This document shows, one piece after another, positions 16,700 to 25,783 of a DNA stretch of 64,000 nucleotides (the stretch's first letter is position 1; every line of letters begins with the position of its first letter). Location: the NCBI GenBank assembly GCA_903899015.1, contig CAIUHP010000043.1, positions 186,001-250,000 of the forward strand. The letters run 5' to 3'. This DNA is from an uncultured Armatimonadota bacterium (GTDB taxonomy: Bacteria > Armatimonadota > Fimbriimonadia > Fimbriimonadales > Fimbriimonadaceae). The notes beneath the pieces were generated by a model. That model saw only the letters and a program-made list of their open reading frames with translations, did not search any database and was not told the origin of the DNA. Made by a program: the position numbers and the translations under genes.

Positions 16700-17065
16700 C
16701 TAGTTTCCAGTTCCTCCAGTGCCTGATTGTTGTACACCCCAGTGTACGGTTCCCGTCGTAGTAAAATATGCACAGGTATTATTATCTTTCGGGGGATCAA
16801 TAGCTGTAGTATCTACATAGTACCCCGTGTATGTAGTAGCGTCATAATTTGTGCGATCCCAGGTGTAGGTTTGTGTTCCGAAGTATGAAATGGAACCGTC
16901 CGAAGCCATTCTGTATCCTTGCTGTTGATTCGTGGCACCGTGAACATTACTGCCAGTCGGAATCGAAATGACACTATCACTATAAAGCCGAAGAGTAGTC
17001 GTACTGGCATTAGCCATGCAAACCCCTAAAAAAAGCGTTGCACTGAGAATATAAGGTTTCATCAA
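16700..17065 (-). CDS. Small secreted protein of unknown family
   Basis: A 121-residue protein with a signal peptide (YILSATLFLGVCMANAS) and a mature part rich in Thr, Tyr, Gly and Asn with aromatic residues, probably beta structure, ending in a flexible Gly/Thr tail. It is the first gene of a coupled pair with the 406-residue secreted protein. Upstream lies a 188-bp AT-rich spacer (17066-17253), the lowest-GC stretch noticed here, which likely holds its promoter. Confidence 0.7.
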   Translation of the reverse strand: MMKPYILSATLFLGVCMANASTTTLRLYSDSVISIPTGSNVHGATNQQQGYRMASDGSISYFGTQTYTWDRTNYDATTYTGYYVDTTAIDPPKDNNTCAYFTTTGTVHWGVQQSGTGGTGN

Positions 17066-17253
17066 CCTGTATGATACATTGATTCGCTCTGCAGTGTATA
17101 GGTTAATTAATATTTACTTAGTATAACTTTTTATCTATTACTTTCAATTGAAGTGACGTTCAAGACCCAAAAACTTTGATGACATTATCCACTGTGGGGC
17201 CGCTACGTAACCTTCGGCGGTTGCCCTACAAGATATAAGTCACACAATAGAGT

Positions 17254-18111
17254 TTACAGAAGAAAGTCAAATGAACCTAACTGAGGATAGCCACGGTCGA
17301 TTCTCACCGGGACCACTTTGAATTGCTCAACTCCATGCGTCCCTAATTTAACCGACAGTATCATCGATAACCTCTGATCGCCAGCTGGAGCATCGAAAAC
17401 AAAGTTACCAAGGGAAAAGGCGACGAGGCTGCGATGACCATCTGCCCCCTTCACCCAATGTACCGGCTGAAGGACATGAGGATGACTCCCGAGAACCAAG
17501 TCAACGCCCAAACCCGCTAATTTTGTCGCCAAGGAAACTTGAGTTGCCTCAAGTGAATGTGAACCTTCGTGCCCCCAGTGAACCATCACGACGACGACGT
17601 CGACCTTCGAGCGAAGGCGCTTCAACGCGATGGGTAGGACAGAGTTGGACTCCCAATGGGTTGGCAAATCGAGAATCCCCAAGACCCCAATCTTGAGTCC
17701 GTTGCGCTCTAAAATGATGGGATCGAGTTGAGGACCGACCGGCACCGTCCCGATGGATCGAAGCTTCGACTGAGTCTCTAATACTCCAACATTTCCACAG
17801 TCACCCGAGTGATTGTTGGCTAGCGACAACGCCGTGAATCCAAAGGGTTTAAGTGCCCCAACCTTTGAAGGGTCTGCGCGTAACAGAAACCGCTTACTCA
17901 CTACAAATGGAGCGGAAGTAATGGCACATTCGAGATTCCCCAATGCCAGGTCGGCGCGAGTGAGTTCTTCACGAATTCCCTTCGAAACGCTTTCTAAACC
18001 CTCTCGGGCGATTCGTTTTCCAACATTCCGCCCGAGCATTACGTCTCCGACGGCATCAAGGACGACTTGTTTACTCTGCGACAGAACCAAACAAGCCATC
18101 AATACTAGCAT
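17254..18111 (-). CDS. CapA-family metallophosphoesterase-like protein
   Basis: A 285-residue protein of the CapA/PgsA group, calcineurin-like enzymes linked to poly-gamma-glutamate capsule in Bacillus and found in many other contexts. Motifs: DAVGDVMLGRNVG, LGNLECAIT, SLANNHSGDCG, VVMVHWGHEGS and LVLGSHPHVLQPV, which provide the metal ligands. The N-terminus (MLVLMACLVLSQS) is a short hydrophobic export or anchor segment. It starts 4 bp after the DUF3160 gene, so it is the third gene of a VCBS - DUF3160 - CapA operon. No PgsB/PgsC genes are present, so capsule synthesis should not be assumed. Confidence 0.87.
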   Translation of the reverse strand: MLVLMACLVLSQSKQVVLDAVGDVMLGRNVGKRIAREGLESVSKGIREELTRADLALGNLECAITSAPFVVSKRFLLRADPSKVGALKPFGFTALSLANNHSGDCGNVGVLETQSKLRSIGTVPVGPQLDPIILERNGLKIGVLGILDLPTHWESNSVLPIALKRLRSKVDVVVVMVHWGHEGSHSLEATQVSLATKLAGLGVDLVLGSHPHVLQPVHWVKGADGHRSLVAFSLGNFVFDAPAGDQRLSMILSVKLGTHGVEQFKVVPVRIDRGYPQLGSFDFLL

Positions 18112-18115
18112 CGGT

Positions 18116-20146
18116 TTATTTTTCCGGCTGACGCGACGAACGGTTTACGAAGTAACTCTTTATCCAAGGCTGACGCGCAGGAGCTTCATGGGCTCGAAGC
18201 ATATTCTTCCAAGCGTGGTCCGTTAGTCGCCCACTCACCGGAACCTTGAACTCATAGAAGGTATAGGCACTTCCCCGCGCAAGATAGAGTTGACCTTCGA
18301 TAGGTACGACTGCGATTAAGTCGTCCGCATGCCCCGTTGCGACCGTCAATGCCTTGCCGTCAGATGTATGGACATCTGCGACGAGTGCCATGTCCTCATC
18401 GTCCTCACTGAGCGACTGATAGTTCTCACCGACAAGTTGAATATTGGTGTTGACATATGCCATCTGACCTTCAATACGTCGGAGCCTCCAGTGGTCGTCT
18501 TTCGAGAGCTTTCCACCCGTCAATTCTATTTCGGAAACTGACATCAAGAATTGCAGCAGATCTTGGAAATTATCGAATTGCTCAGTCTCTTTGTTATTCA
18601 GATAACCAAAGCCCTTCAGTGCCTTTTCCATTCGCGTCAGGCAGTTAGCGACCTTTCGGTAGACCTTTTGGTTGGGTTCGACGTAACCCTTCACAAACGG
18701 TTGCTCTTCTCCGTCACCCATCTCGGCACCGGTTTGAAGCCCGTAAAGCAGAGTGTCGTGCTTCAACTCAGCCCAAAACGCAAGACTTGAATTCAACGAC
18801 TTGTCTGCCCACGCATCACTTTTCACAAAACGAGGTTGATTCCGTTGGGGCCGACTGAGATTGAGACGTAAGAGATCTAGGCTCGAGTTGTAGAGATTTC
18901 GATTCCAATCCGCAGCGGTCCAAGTTTCAAAGTCTCGTGTGACGGCGCTTCGCTCACTTCGATACTCACTCCAACCTTTCGGGTTATAGAGTTTGGGGCT
19001 TGCATCAAGAATCGCAGACGCCCGCTCACTTCCCGATGCGGCAGCCACATCGAGCGGGCTTGGCCAAGGTCGCATTTTGTAGTGAGTGACCCTATTGAAA
19101 ACGACGCTGTCTGGCGTCGCCCTTTGCCCCATGAAACGAAACTGGACATCTCCTGCCAGGGTTCCCTTCTTTGATTTGAGGACGATTTTCGGATGAGCAG
19201 CCTTCCGAATCGCCATCGCAATGCGGGCAATGACCTTTTCATTCGCTAAGTCGGCTGGCTTTAACGGCCATCCCGCAACGGGTCGAACCGCTTCGACAAG
19301 TTGACTCGGCGCAAGGTCGTTGGACTCGCCCACGTAAAGATCGGTTGTACGATAGATCCGATTCCAAAATGGTTTGCTCCCGCTATTCTCAAGATCTTCG
19401 ACAACCATGATCGCCTGACGTACTTGTTCGGGAACTGCGACACTCGTAGTGCCTGTTCTGGCCTCAATCGAGAATGGCATGAGCCCGAACCACATCAAGG
19501 TTCGGAAATATTGAGTCAGCTTTTGCGACCGAGTGTAATGGCCTCGGACTATGAATTGGGAATAGTCCACATCGTAGGGGAAAATAGCGCTCCGGGAGCT
19601 TCCCTGATGCCCGTCAACCATTGCTAGTTCTGCTCGAATGAGTGCATCCGCTTCAGCCGGAACGTCATCTTTAAGCCCCGCCAACCGATCTGCCACCCCG
19701 AAAAAGGCGACATTTTTCAGGGCTGCCGAAGCAAGTTTCGTGCCCTTTACGTTTTGGTAGTGGCGAGTGGCCTGTCTCAACATCGACGACGTCAGTCGCT
19801 GCATGTCGAAGTACAGATGGTGCTCTTCTACGTGCCTTAGAGTCGTGTCATAGAACACATGGTAGAGCTGAAGCACGTTGTCAGACGTAACGATCGAGGA
19901 GAGATTGGCATAGTCGTTCGTCGCCAGGACGTTATACAACTGAATGTCATCGCCAGGCGTCACGACGAACATGTTTTTTCTCAACATCGCTAAGTGCTGA
20001 GAATCCAACTTAAGCACTTTCTTGGCCTGAGCGAAGTTGACAACGTTCGAGAAATTTGGCTTAAGACGAGGGCTAGATTGGGCACACGCGATTAAGGGAG
20101 CAGCAAGAATGATCGGGACAAAAGCGAGTTTTTGAAGTGATTTCAT
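18116..20146 (-). CDS. DUF3160 family exported protein
   Basis: A 676-residue protein with a signal peptide ending near LIACAQSS; the Cys there could be a lipoprotein site. The start of the mature region (DDIQLYNVLATNDYANLSSIVTSDNVLQLYHVFYD) is the typical opening of DUF3160, a large family of unknown function found mainly in environmental bacteria and archaea. The gene overlaps the upstream VCBS gene by 4 bp and lies 4 bp from CapA downstream. The close packing suggests the three act together at the cell envelope. Confidence 0.85.
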   Translation of the reverse strand: MKSLQKLAFVPIILAAPLIACAQSSPRLKPNFSNVVNFAQAKKVLKLDSQHLAMLRKNMFVVTPGDDIQLYNVLATNDYANLSSIVTSDNVLQLYHVFYDTTLRHVEEHHLYFDMQRLTSSMLRQATRHYQNVKGTKLASAALKNVAFFGVADRLAGLKDDVPAEADALIRAELAMVDGHQGSSRSAIFPYDVDYSQFIVRGHYTRSQKLTQYFRTLMWFGLMPFSIEARTGTTSVAVPEQVRQAIMVVEDLENSGSKPFWNRIYRTTDLYVGESNDLAPSQLVEAVRPVAGWPLKPADLANEKVIARIAMAIRKAAHPKIVLKSKKGTLAGDVQFRFMGQRATPDSVVFNRVTHYKMRPWPSPLDVAAASGSERASAILDASPKLYNPKGWSEYRSERSAVTRDFETWTAADWNRNLYNSSLDLLRLNLSRPQRNQPRFVKSDAWADKSLNSSLAFWAELKHDTLLYGLQTGAEMGDGEEQPFVKGYVEPNQKVYRKVANCLTRMEKALKGFGYLNNKETEQFDNFQDLLQFLMSVSEIELTGGKLSKDDHWRLRRIEGQMAYVNTNIQLVGENYQSLSEDDEDMALVADVHTSDGKALTVATGHADDLIAVVPIEGQLYLARGSAYTFYEFKVPVSGRLTDHAWKNMLRAHEAPARQPWIKSYFVNRSSRQPEK

Positions 20147-20712
20147 AGGAGTCCCTGAATCGGGATAGAAACGAGGCGATGATTACTTGTGAGAACTAGA
20201 TTCGATTGTTCGACGTGTAGGCCAGATGCATCTGTAAAGAACTTTTCGTTCCCCACTTTCTGAAATCCGAATCCTGACCATCGATGAGCCGTTAAAGCAA
20301 GCTGACCGTCCAGACACCGGTCCAATGTCACCAGCAACTGGCCCTGTCCAGCAACCTTTGGCCCGAAGCAAAATTCGGTGAAAGGTCGACCAAGCGTGGA
20401 ACCAGCCCATTTTCGAGACAATTGCTTGCCATCAAAGTGCATGACGAACAGCGTTTTGTGAGGAAACTTGAGATACCGAGTGGTCTCATTAATCCCCACC
20501 ACAATATCGTCATCTCCATCACCATCCACGTCGGCGATTTCGAGGGCCCACGGGTGATGATCAGGGATGAGCCCGTCACACACTTTAGTGGATTTCAACC
20601 AAACCTGAAGGGGGTGGCGTGCATTTGGATCGAGCCGAATTTGAAACGTGGTTCCTGCGTGCAAAAGCATCGCTTTCTGGAGAACCAATATGGAAGCAAC
20701 AACAGCAATCAT
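20143..20712 (-). CDS. FG-GAP/VCBS-repeat exported protein
   Basis: A 189-residue protein with a hydrophobic N-terminus (VASILVLQKAMLLHAG) and one clear calcium-binding VCBS/FG-GAP loop, DVDGDGDDDIVVGINE. The rest resembles additional propeller blades (TLFVMHFDGKQLSRKW, LVTLDRCLDGQLALTA). At this length it has only about three blades, fewer than a closed propeller, so it may pair with another protein. It is the first gene of the operon with DUF3160 and CapA. Confidence 0.75.
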   Translation of the reverse strand: MIAVVASILVLQKAMLLHAGTTFQIRLDPNARHPLQVWLKSTKVCDGLIPDHHPWALEIADVDGDGDDDIVVGINETTRYLKFPHKTLFVMHFDGKQLSRKWAGSTLGRPFTEFCFGPKVAGQGQLLVTLDRCLDGQLALTAHRWSGFGFQKVGNEKFFTDASGLHVEQSNLVLTSNHRLVSIPIQGLL

Positions 20713-20862
20713 CGAACCTTACGAATGATGCGACGTACCACAAGGTCAAGAGATTCAGGGATTGTTAGAAATCATTTACGGGAGAGGACGAATGCCTTAT
20801 TCACACCGTAGAAGGCGTTCAAACGCGGAATAAATCCGAGGCACCATTAAGTCTTTAATAGG

Positions 20863-20908
20863 GTTCCCGCTGTCTTTTTCAGACTTTTATAGCTCAGCTT
20901 CCGGGAAC
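20863..20908 (+). promoter_or_regulatory. Possible structured leader upstream of the molybdenum hydroxylase operon
   Basis: Outer arms GTTCCCG (20863-20869) and CGGGAAC (20902-20908) can pair, enclosing a smaller GTCT/AGAC hairpin. It ends about 28 bp before the start of the 2Fe-2S subunit. It does not visibly match the molybdenum-cofactor riboswitch that I remember, so regulation is only a possibility. Confidence 0.3.
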
Positions 20909-20936
20909 GCAGTTAGAATGGATACGAGGCGAATCA

Positions 20937-21398
20937 ATGGCTCTTTTTAAGATTAACGTAAATGGATCCCAGCGGTCGGTGGATGTAGCACCCGACATGC
21001 CACTACTTTGGGTACTGAGAGATGAACTAGAGTTAACCGGCTCGAAATATGGCTGTGGAATTGGTTCTTGTGGCGCATGCACGGTACTCGTGGATGGCGC
21101 AGAGCAACAGAGTTGTCAAATCTCGATTTCCCAACTCGGCTCCAAGAAAGTAACCACGATCGAAGGATTATCGAAGGACGGAAACCATCCCCTTCAGAAA
21201 GCATGGGTTGAGCATGACGTCCCCCAGTGCGGATATTGCCAAGCGGGTCAAATCATGGCTGGAGCCGCCCTGCTCAAAAAGAATCCTCACCCGACCGATG
21301 CAGACATTGATGATGTCTTCCAAGGTCATATCTGCCGATGCGGAACCTACCAGCGCATCCGCGAGGCGATTAAGGCCGCCTCAGGAGCTGCAAAATGA
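20937..21398 (+). CDS. iorA: 2Fe-2S subunit of a molybdenum hydroxylase (isoquinoline 1-oxidoreductase alpha-like)
   Basis: A 153-residue electron-transfer subunit with two 2Fe-2S sites. The plant-type site is CGIGSCGACTVLVDG plus a later Cys; the second, helical site is PQCGYCQAG and HICRCGTYQRI. It passes electrons from the molybdenum site to an outside acceptor. A GAGGCG ribosome site precedes the ATG. The gene overlaps the large subunit by 4 bp (ATGA), showing a shared transcript and coupled translation. The gene name is by family resemblance; isoquinoline is unlikely to be the real substrate. Confidence 0.92.
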   Translation: MALFKINVNGSQRSVDVAPDMPLLWVLRDELELTGSKYGCGIGSCGACTVLVDGAEQQSCQISISQLGSKKVTTIEGLSKDGNHPLQKAWVEHDVPQCGYCQAGQIMAGAALLKKNPHPTDADIDDVFQGHICRCGTYQRIREAIKAASGAAK

Positions 21399-23470
21399 GC
21401 AACCGACTAGCCGTAAGCCGCCGATCGTTTATCCAAATCGTTGGAGGAGTGGGCGCTAGCCTCGTGTTAGGTAGCTTCTCCTCACTTGCCTGTGCCGCAA
21501 CGGAAGACAAAGTCAAAATCACCGGCAAGACCGGTGCCGCTTTCGCACCGAATGCACTTGTTCGCGTTGATCCAGACGGCAAGGTAACGGTAACAATCAT
21601 CGCTCCCGATGCTGGCCAGGGTAGTCGAACCGCACTTGCCATGATTGTAGCGGAAGAGCTCGATGTTGACTGGCACGACGTTAAGGTAGCTCAAGCTCCT
21701 GCGAACCAAGCCCTCTATGGCCGGCAAGGCATAGGAGGTAGTAGCACGATTCGATCGATGTACAACGAGTCGAGACAAGTAGGCGCAGCAACAAGAATGA
21801 TGCTGGTTGCCGCTGCCGCCAAGACATGGAACGTTGAACCATCGACGCTCAAAACATCAAAGGGCCATGTATTGAGTGCAGACGGTAAGAAGTCTATTGC
21901 CTATGGCGATTTGACCGCGATGGCATCCACCATGCCTCTACCAACCGAGAAAGTAGAGCTTAAGAAATCCGGTGATTTCACTCTGATTGGAAAAGGTGCC
22001 ACGCGTGTCGATAATCATGACGTCGCAACCGGCAAAGCCATGTACGGCCTCGACGTAAAGGTTCCTGGCATGGTTTACGCAGTCATTGCCCGCGCTCCCG
22101 CCTTCGGAGCAACCGTCAAGAGCTTTGATGCTACGGCGGCAAAGAAGGTTGATGGAGTACTGGATGTTGTCCAAGTTCCAAGTGGAGTTGCCGTAATCGG
22201 TAAGAACACATGGGCCGCCATCAGCGGACGAACAGCGCTCAAAGTTGATTGGGACCTGGGTGCGAATGCCGACTTAACGAGCGCCAAAATCACCGAAAAG
22301 CTCAAGGCGGGCTTGAAAGATCACTTAGAAATGCCAAGTGGCTCCAAGGTTGTCGAAGCAACGATGGACTTCCCATTCCTTGCTCACGCAACGATGGAGC
22401 CCTTGAATGCGGTCGCCGACGTCCGTGAAGATAGCTGCACGATCTGGGCAGGAACACAACAGCCAACTGGAGCGCAAAACGGCGTTGCCCGACTGCTAAA
22501 ACTGCCCGTTGAAAAGGTCACCCTTAACGTCATGTTGCTAGGTGGAGGTTTTGGTCGCCGACTCTATGACGACTATATCCAAGATGCTGTCCATGTCTCG
22601 AAGGCGATTAAAAAGCCAGTCAAGTTAATGTGGACCCGCGAGGACGACATGTCACACGACAATTATCGACCTGCGTGCCACACATCCTTCAAGGGTGCCG
22701 TTGACGCAGCCGGTAAACCAGTCGGTTGGAGCGTTCAAGCCATGCAAGTTGGCGGACGCGGCGGCAGTAACTTTGGCGATGCTGGAATCAATTACGACAT
22801 CCCCAAAGCCGCGATGCTGGAAGGGGGAGCTCGAGTTGGAGTTCCAACTGGACCTTGGCGATCGGTTGAAAACACCCTCTTCAATGTTGCTCATGAATGC
22901 TTCATTGATGAAATGGCGCATGCCGCCGGCAAAGATCCTTTTGAATTCCGTCACGAACTCATCACCGATGATCGTCTCCGGAAGGTGCTTGAAGTTGCCG
23001 CCGAGAAGAGTGGCTGGAAGAACCCACTCCCTAAAGGGCACGGCCGAGGAATCGCCTGCTTCAAGGGTTATGGCTCCTACGCCGCCCACGTTGTAGAACT
23101 CAGCATCGAGAACAACAAAGTCAAATTGCACCGCGCAGTTTGTGTTGTCGATTGCGGAGTAGCGGTCAATCCCAAGGGTGTCGAAGCTCAAATGCAGGGG
23201 GCTTGTACCGATGGCCTCTCCACCGCGCTTCGAGCAGCAATTACCATAGACGCTGGCGGAACAGCTCAGACGAACTGGTCAGAGTATCACTGGATGACTC
23301 TCGATGCGATGCCAAAAGTTGAAGTCACCATCATCCAGGGAGCCGATCATCCTGGCGGAATGGGTGAAGTTGGCTATCCTTCGGTCGCACCCGCAGTTGC
23401 CAACGCGGTATTTGCTGCGACCGGCAAGCGAGTCCGTAAGTTCCCAATTAAGCTAGCCGAATTAGCTTAA
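21395..23470 (+). CDS. iorB: Molybdopterin-binding large subunit of an aldehyde/xanthine-type hydroxylase (IorB-like), Tat-exported
   Basis: A 691-residue protein with a twin-arginine signal (SRRSFIQIVGGVGASLVLG), so it is folded with cofactor and then exported. Cofactor-binding segments include GGGFGRRLYDDY and LMWTREDDM, and the C-terminal GGMGEVGYPS holds the catalytic Glu of the family. Such enzymes insert oxygen from water into aldehydes or N-heterocycles. The small subunit and XdhC flank it. A FAD subunit is missing, as is normal for the IorAB class, where electrons go to the respiratory chain. The substrate cannot be inferred. Confidence 0.92.
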   Translation: MSNRLAVSRRSFIQIVGGVGASLVLGSFSSLACAATEDKVKITGKTGAAFAPNALVRVDPDGKVTVTIIAPDAGQGSRTALAMIVAEELDVDWHDVKVAQAPANQALYGRQGIGGSSTIRSMYNESRQVGAATRMMLVAAAAKTWNVEPSTLKTSKGHVLSADGKKSIAYGDLTAMASTMPLPTEKVELKKSGDFTLIGKGATRVDNHDVATGKAMYGLDVKVPGMVYAVIARAPAFGATVKSFDATAAKKVDGVLDVVQVPSGVAVIGKNTWAAISGRTALKVDWDLGANADLTSAKITEKLKAGLKDHLEMPSGSKVVEATMDFPFLAHATMEPLNAVADVREDSCTIWAGTQQPTGAQNGVARLLKLPVEKVTLNVMLLGGGFGRRLYDDYIQDAVHVSKAIKKPVKLMWTREDDMSHDNYRPACHTSFKGAVDAAGKPVGWSVQAMQVGGRGGSNFGDAGINYDIPKAAMLEGGARVGVPTGPWRSVENTLFNVAHECFIDEMAHAAGKDPFEFRHELITDDRLRKVLEVAAEKSGWKNPLPKGHGRGIACFKGYGSYAAHVVELSIENNKVKLHRAVCVVDCGVAVNPKGVEAQMQGACTDGLSTALRAAITIDAGGTAQTNWSEYHWMTLDAMPKVEVTIIQGADHPGGMGEVGYPSVAPAVANAVFAATGKRVRKFPIKLAELA

Positions 23471-23480
23471 TCCACGCTCA

Positions 23481-23514
23481 ATCAGGCTCGACGCACCTTT
23501 GCATCGAGCCTGAT
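23481..23514 (+). terminator. Hairpin between large subunit and xdhC-like gene
   Basis: A perfect 11-bp stem (ATCAGGCTCGA with its complement) around a 12-base loop, followed by CTTCTGTT. The T-run is weak, so it may lower rather than stop transcription into the maturation gene. Confidence 0.55.
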
Positions 23515-23540
23515 CTTCTGTTACGAATCCCATTTCCCTT

Positions 23541-24539
23541 ATGCGCGATGTTCTTCCGACCCTTGAACAATGGACTACCGAAGGGCATAAGTTTGCCACT
23601 GCGACAGTAACCAAAACGTGGGGTTCCTCTCCGCGCCCGATTGGGGCGATTATGGGAATTCGCGATGACGGCCTGATCATCGGATCGGTAAGCGGTGGGT
23701 GCGTTGAAACCGCGGTCATTGAAGAAGCCCAAAAGGCCCTGCAAACGGGACTGCCCAAAGAGCTGAAATTCGAGGCAATCGGCGAAGACAGCCTCTGGGA
23801 CGTCGGACTTTCCTGTGGTGGTCAGATTCAAATTTGGATCGAGCCCGACCCTCAATTCAGAAGCCCCGAGATTTGGCAGCAAGTAGTTCAAAACATCAAA
23901 ACCGAGCAACCTTGCATCGTCATCACCAAAATGTCCGATTCGAACACCATTATTTGGGAGCCGGGTCAAAACGATAGTTGCGGTGGCATCCTTCAATCCG
24001 CGTTGGCAAATCGAGAAAGTCAGGAGGTGATGGTAGATGGTGACCGCCTATTCCTAAATGTGCTCTGCACACGCGAAAAGGTCGTGATCATTGGATCAGT
24101 CCATATCGCAGTTCCTCTTGTAAAGTTCGTCAAAGAACTGGGATTTGAAACGGTCATCATTGATCCTCGCAGCGCATTTGCCAATACCGACCGATTTCCA
24201 GTTTGCCCCGACCAAATCCTGTGTGAATGGCCAGATTCGGGACTAAGCAAGCTCAACCTAAACGCGGATACCTACGCCGTCGTGCTCACTCATGATCCTA
24301 AGATTGACGACGTGGCTCTTGCCATTCTTCTAAAGAGTCCGGTCGCCTATATCGGAGCACTTGGGAGTCGAGTGACTCAAGCAAAGCGTCGAGACACTTT
24401 GCGAGAACAAGGTTTCACCGAAAATGAACTTCAGCGAATCCGCGGTCCGGTCGGATTAAACATCGGAGCTCGGTCTCCGGAAGAGATTGCGCTTAGCATT
24501 GCAGCAGAAATCGTTCAAGTTAGAAGATCTGAGCATTAG
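23541..24539 (+). CDS. XdhC/CoxI-family molybdenum cofactor maturation protein
   Basis: A 332-residue cytoplasmic protein. The N-terminal XdhC/CoxI domain has TWGSSPRPIGAIMGI and GSVSGGCVETAVIEEA; the C-terminal Rossmann-like domain has VVIIGSVHIAVPL and YIGALGSRVTQAKRR. Members bind and sulfurate the molybdenum cofactor and deliver it to the hydroxylase large subunit. It follows the large subunit by 70 bp with a hairpin in between. This fits the job of maturing the enzyme before Tat export. Confidence 0.9.
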   Translation: MRDVLPTLEQWTTEGHKFATATVTKTWGSSPRPIGAIMGIRDDGLIIGSVSGGCVETAVIEEAQKALQTGLPKELKFEAIGEDSLWDVGLSCGGQIQIWIEPDPQFRSPEIWQQVVQNIKTEQPCIVITKMSDSNTIIWEPGQNDSCGGILQSALANRESQEVMVDGDRLFLNVLCTREKVVIIGSVHIAVPLVKFVKELGFETVIIDPRSAFANTDRFPVCPDQILCEWPDSGLSKLNLNADTYAVVLTHDPKIDDVALAILLKSPVAYIGALGSRVTQAKRRDTLREQGFTENELQRIRGPVGLNIGARSPEEIALSIAAEIVQVRRSEH

Positions 24540-24581
24540 CCCCTTGTGCAACTGAACAATGGAGGTTCAGAATAGGCGGAT

Positions 24582-25676
24582 ATGAATCGCCGGGAGTTCT
24601 TGTTGGCCACTGCCTCTGCTTCCGTTGCGTCAACGGTCGAGCTTCCTCTGAAGCTGGCTAGTGTTTTGTCTCCACAAACCAAATCACAGAGAAGTAATTT
24701 GACTAATCGAAAATACTGGGCATGGGTTGGCATTAGCCGACAAGAATCGACTGCAAAATTAAAAGCGAAATACGCTACCTATAAGAAGCATGGAATTGAC
24801 GCCATATTCTTGGAAGGTGGTATTGACGACCGCGAGTTCGACATTATCAAAGAAGCGGGCCTGGATCTCCACAGTTGGATGTGGACCACCAATCGAGGCG
24901 ACGCTTGGATTCGCGAAAACCACCCAGATTGGTACATGGTGAGCCGAAACGGCAAATCATGCTTCGACATGCCTCCCTACGTGGACTACTACAGGTGGAT
25001 TTCGCCAGTTATCCCAGGCGTTCAGAATTACCTCAAAGAAAAAGCTGACGAGCTAGCCAGTCATAACGCCGTCTCAGGCGTCCACTTAGACTACGTTCGC
25101 TATCCAGACGTCATCCTACCAAAGGCACTTTGGAGGCATTACAATCTGGACCAGACAGAAGAACTTCCCGACTATGATTTTTGCTACAGCGAACACACTC
25201 GGAAAGCATTCAAAGCTGTAAGTGGTCGCGATCCCATCGATATTCAAGATCCGTCTCACGATCAGGAATGGTTGCACTTCCGATACGACTCAGTCACTCA
25301 CCTCGTAAAGCAGCTCGCTGGAGTCGTTAAAGGCCGGGGTCGAACACTCACCGCCGCAGTGTTCCCCACCCCAAGAATGGCCCGCAAAATTTGTCGCCAA
25401 GATTGGGACAAGTGGCCCCTTGACGGTGTCTGCCCGATGACCTATAACAGCTTTTACGACGAGCCTGTAGAATGGATAGGAGATTGCATTCTTGAAAATG
25501 TGCAAGCAGTGAAATTCCCGGTTTATGCCGGACTTTACATGCCTGACATGGAAGATTTAGCATCATTCCGCAAGGCAATCAACCTCGTTCACAAGAAGGG
25601 AGGATCCGGTGTTTCTTTGTTCGGAGGAGTCAGTGACTCTCATTGGAAAGTCTTCGAAGAAGCAATTCACGGCTAA
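24582..25676 (+). CDS. GHL10/DUF187-type glycosidase-like protein, Tat signal
   Basis: A 364-residue protein with a twin-arginine-like leader (NRREFLLATASASVAS). The mature part resembles the GHL10 (FenI, DUF187) TIM-barrel family: DLHSWMWTTNRGDAW, VSGVHLDYVRYPD with an acidic residue at a barrel end, VCPMTYNSFYDEP and GSGVSLFGGV. These are predicted glycoside hydrolases, mostly uncharacterised. It follows xdhC by 42 bp on the same strand, but a functional link with the molybdenum enzyme is not evident. Confidence 0.82.
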   Translation: MNRREFLLATASASVASTVELPLKLASVLSPQTKSQRSNLTNRKYWAWVGISRQESTAKLKAKYATYKKHGIDAIFLEGGIDDREFDIIKEAGLDLHSWMWTTNRGDAWIRENHPDWYMVSRNGKSCFDMPPYVDYYRWISPVIPGVQNYLKEKADELASHNAVSGVHLDYVRYPDVILPKALWRHYNLDQTEELPDYDFCYSEHTRKAFKAVSGRDPIDIQDPSHDQEWLHFRYDSVTHLVKQLAGVVKGRGRTLTAAVFPTPRMARKICRQDWDKWPLDGVCPMTYNSFYDEPVEWIGDCILENVQAVKFPVYAGLYMPDMEDLASFRKAINLVHKKGGSGVSLFGGVSDSHWKVFEEAIHG

Positions 25677-25783
25677 CCGTAAAACGCTAAACAAGAAAAC
25701 CAACACAGGAGCACCTGTTTCGACTCAGATATCGTCATGCCATTAGTTATCGCCAGACCGTTAAGGGCTACCATGTTGCAAAA

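Noticed and set aside
17185-17193. Single DnaA-box-like sequence TTATCCACT beside AT-rich DNA
   Set aside because: Only one imperfect copy was seen; an origin would need a cluster and usually dnaA nearby, and neither is present.
17254-18111. Poly-gamma-glutamate capsule synthesis from the CapA gene
   Set aside because: No capB or capC homologue nearby; CapA-type proteins occur in many unrelated contexts.
20937-23470. Naming the substrate as isoquinoline
   Set aside because: The IorAB-like label reflects subunit layout only; nothing in the sequence or context supports that compound.
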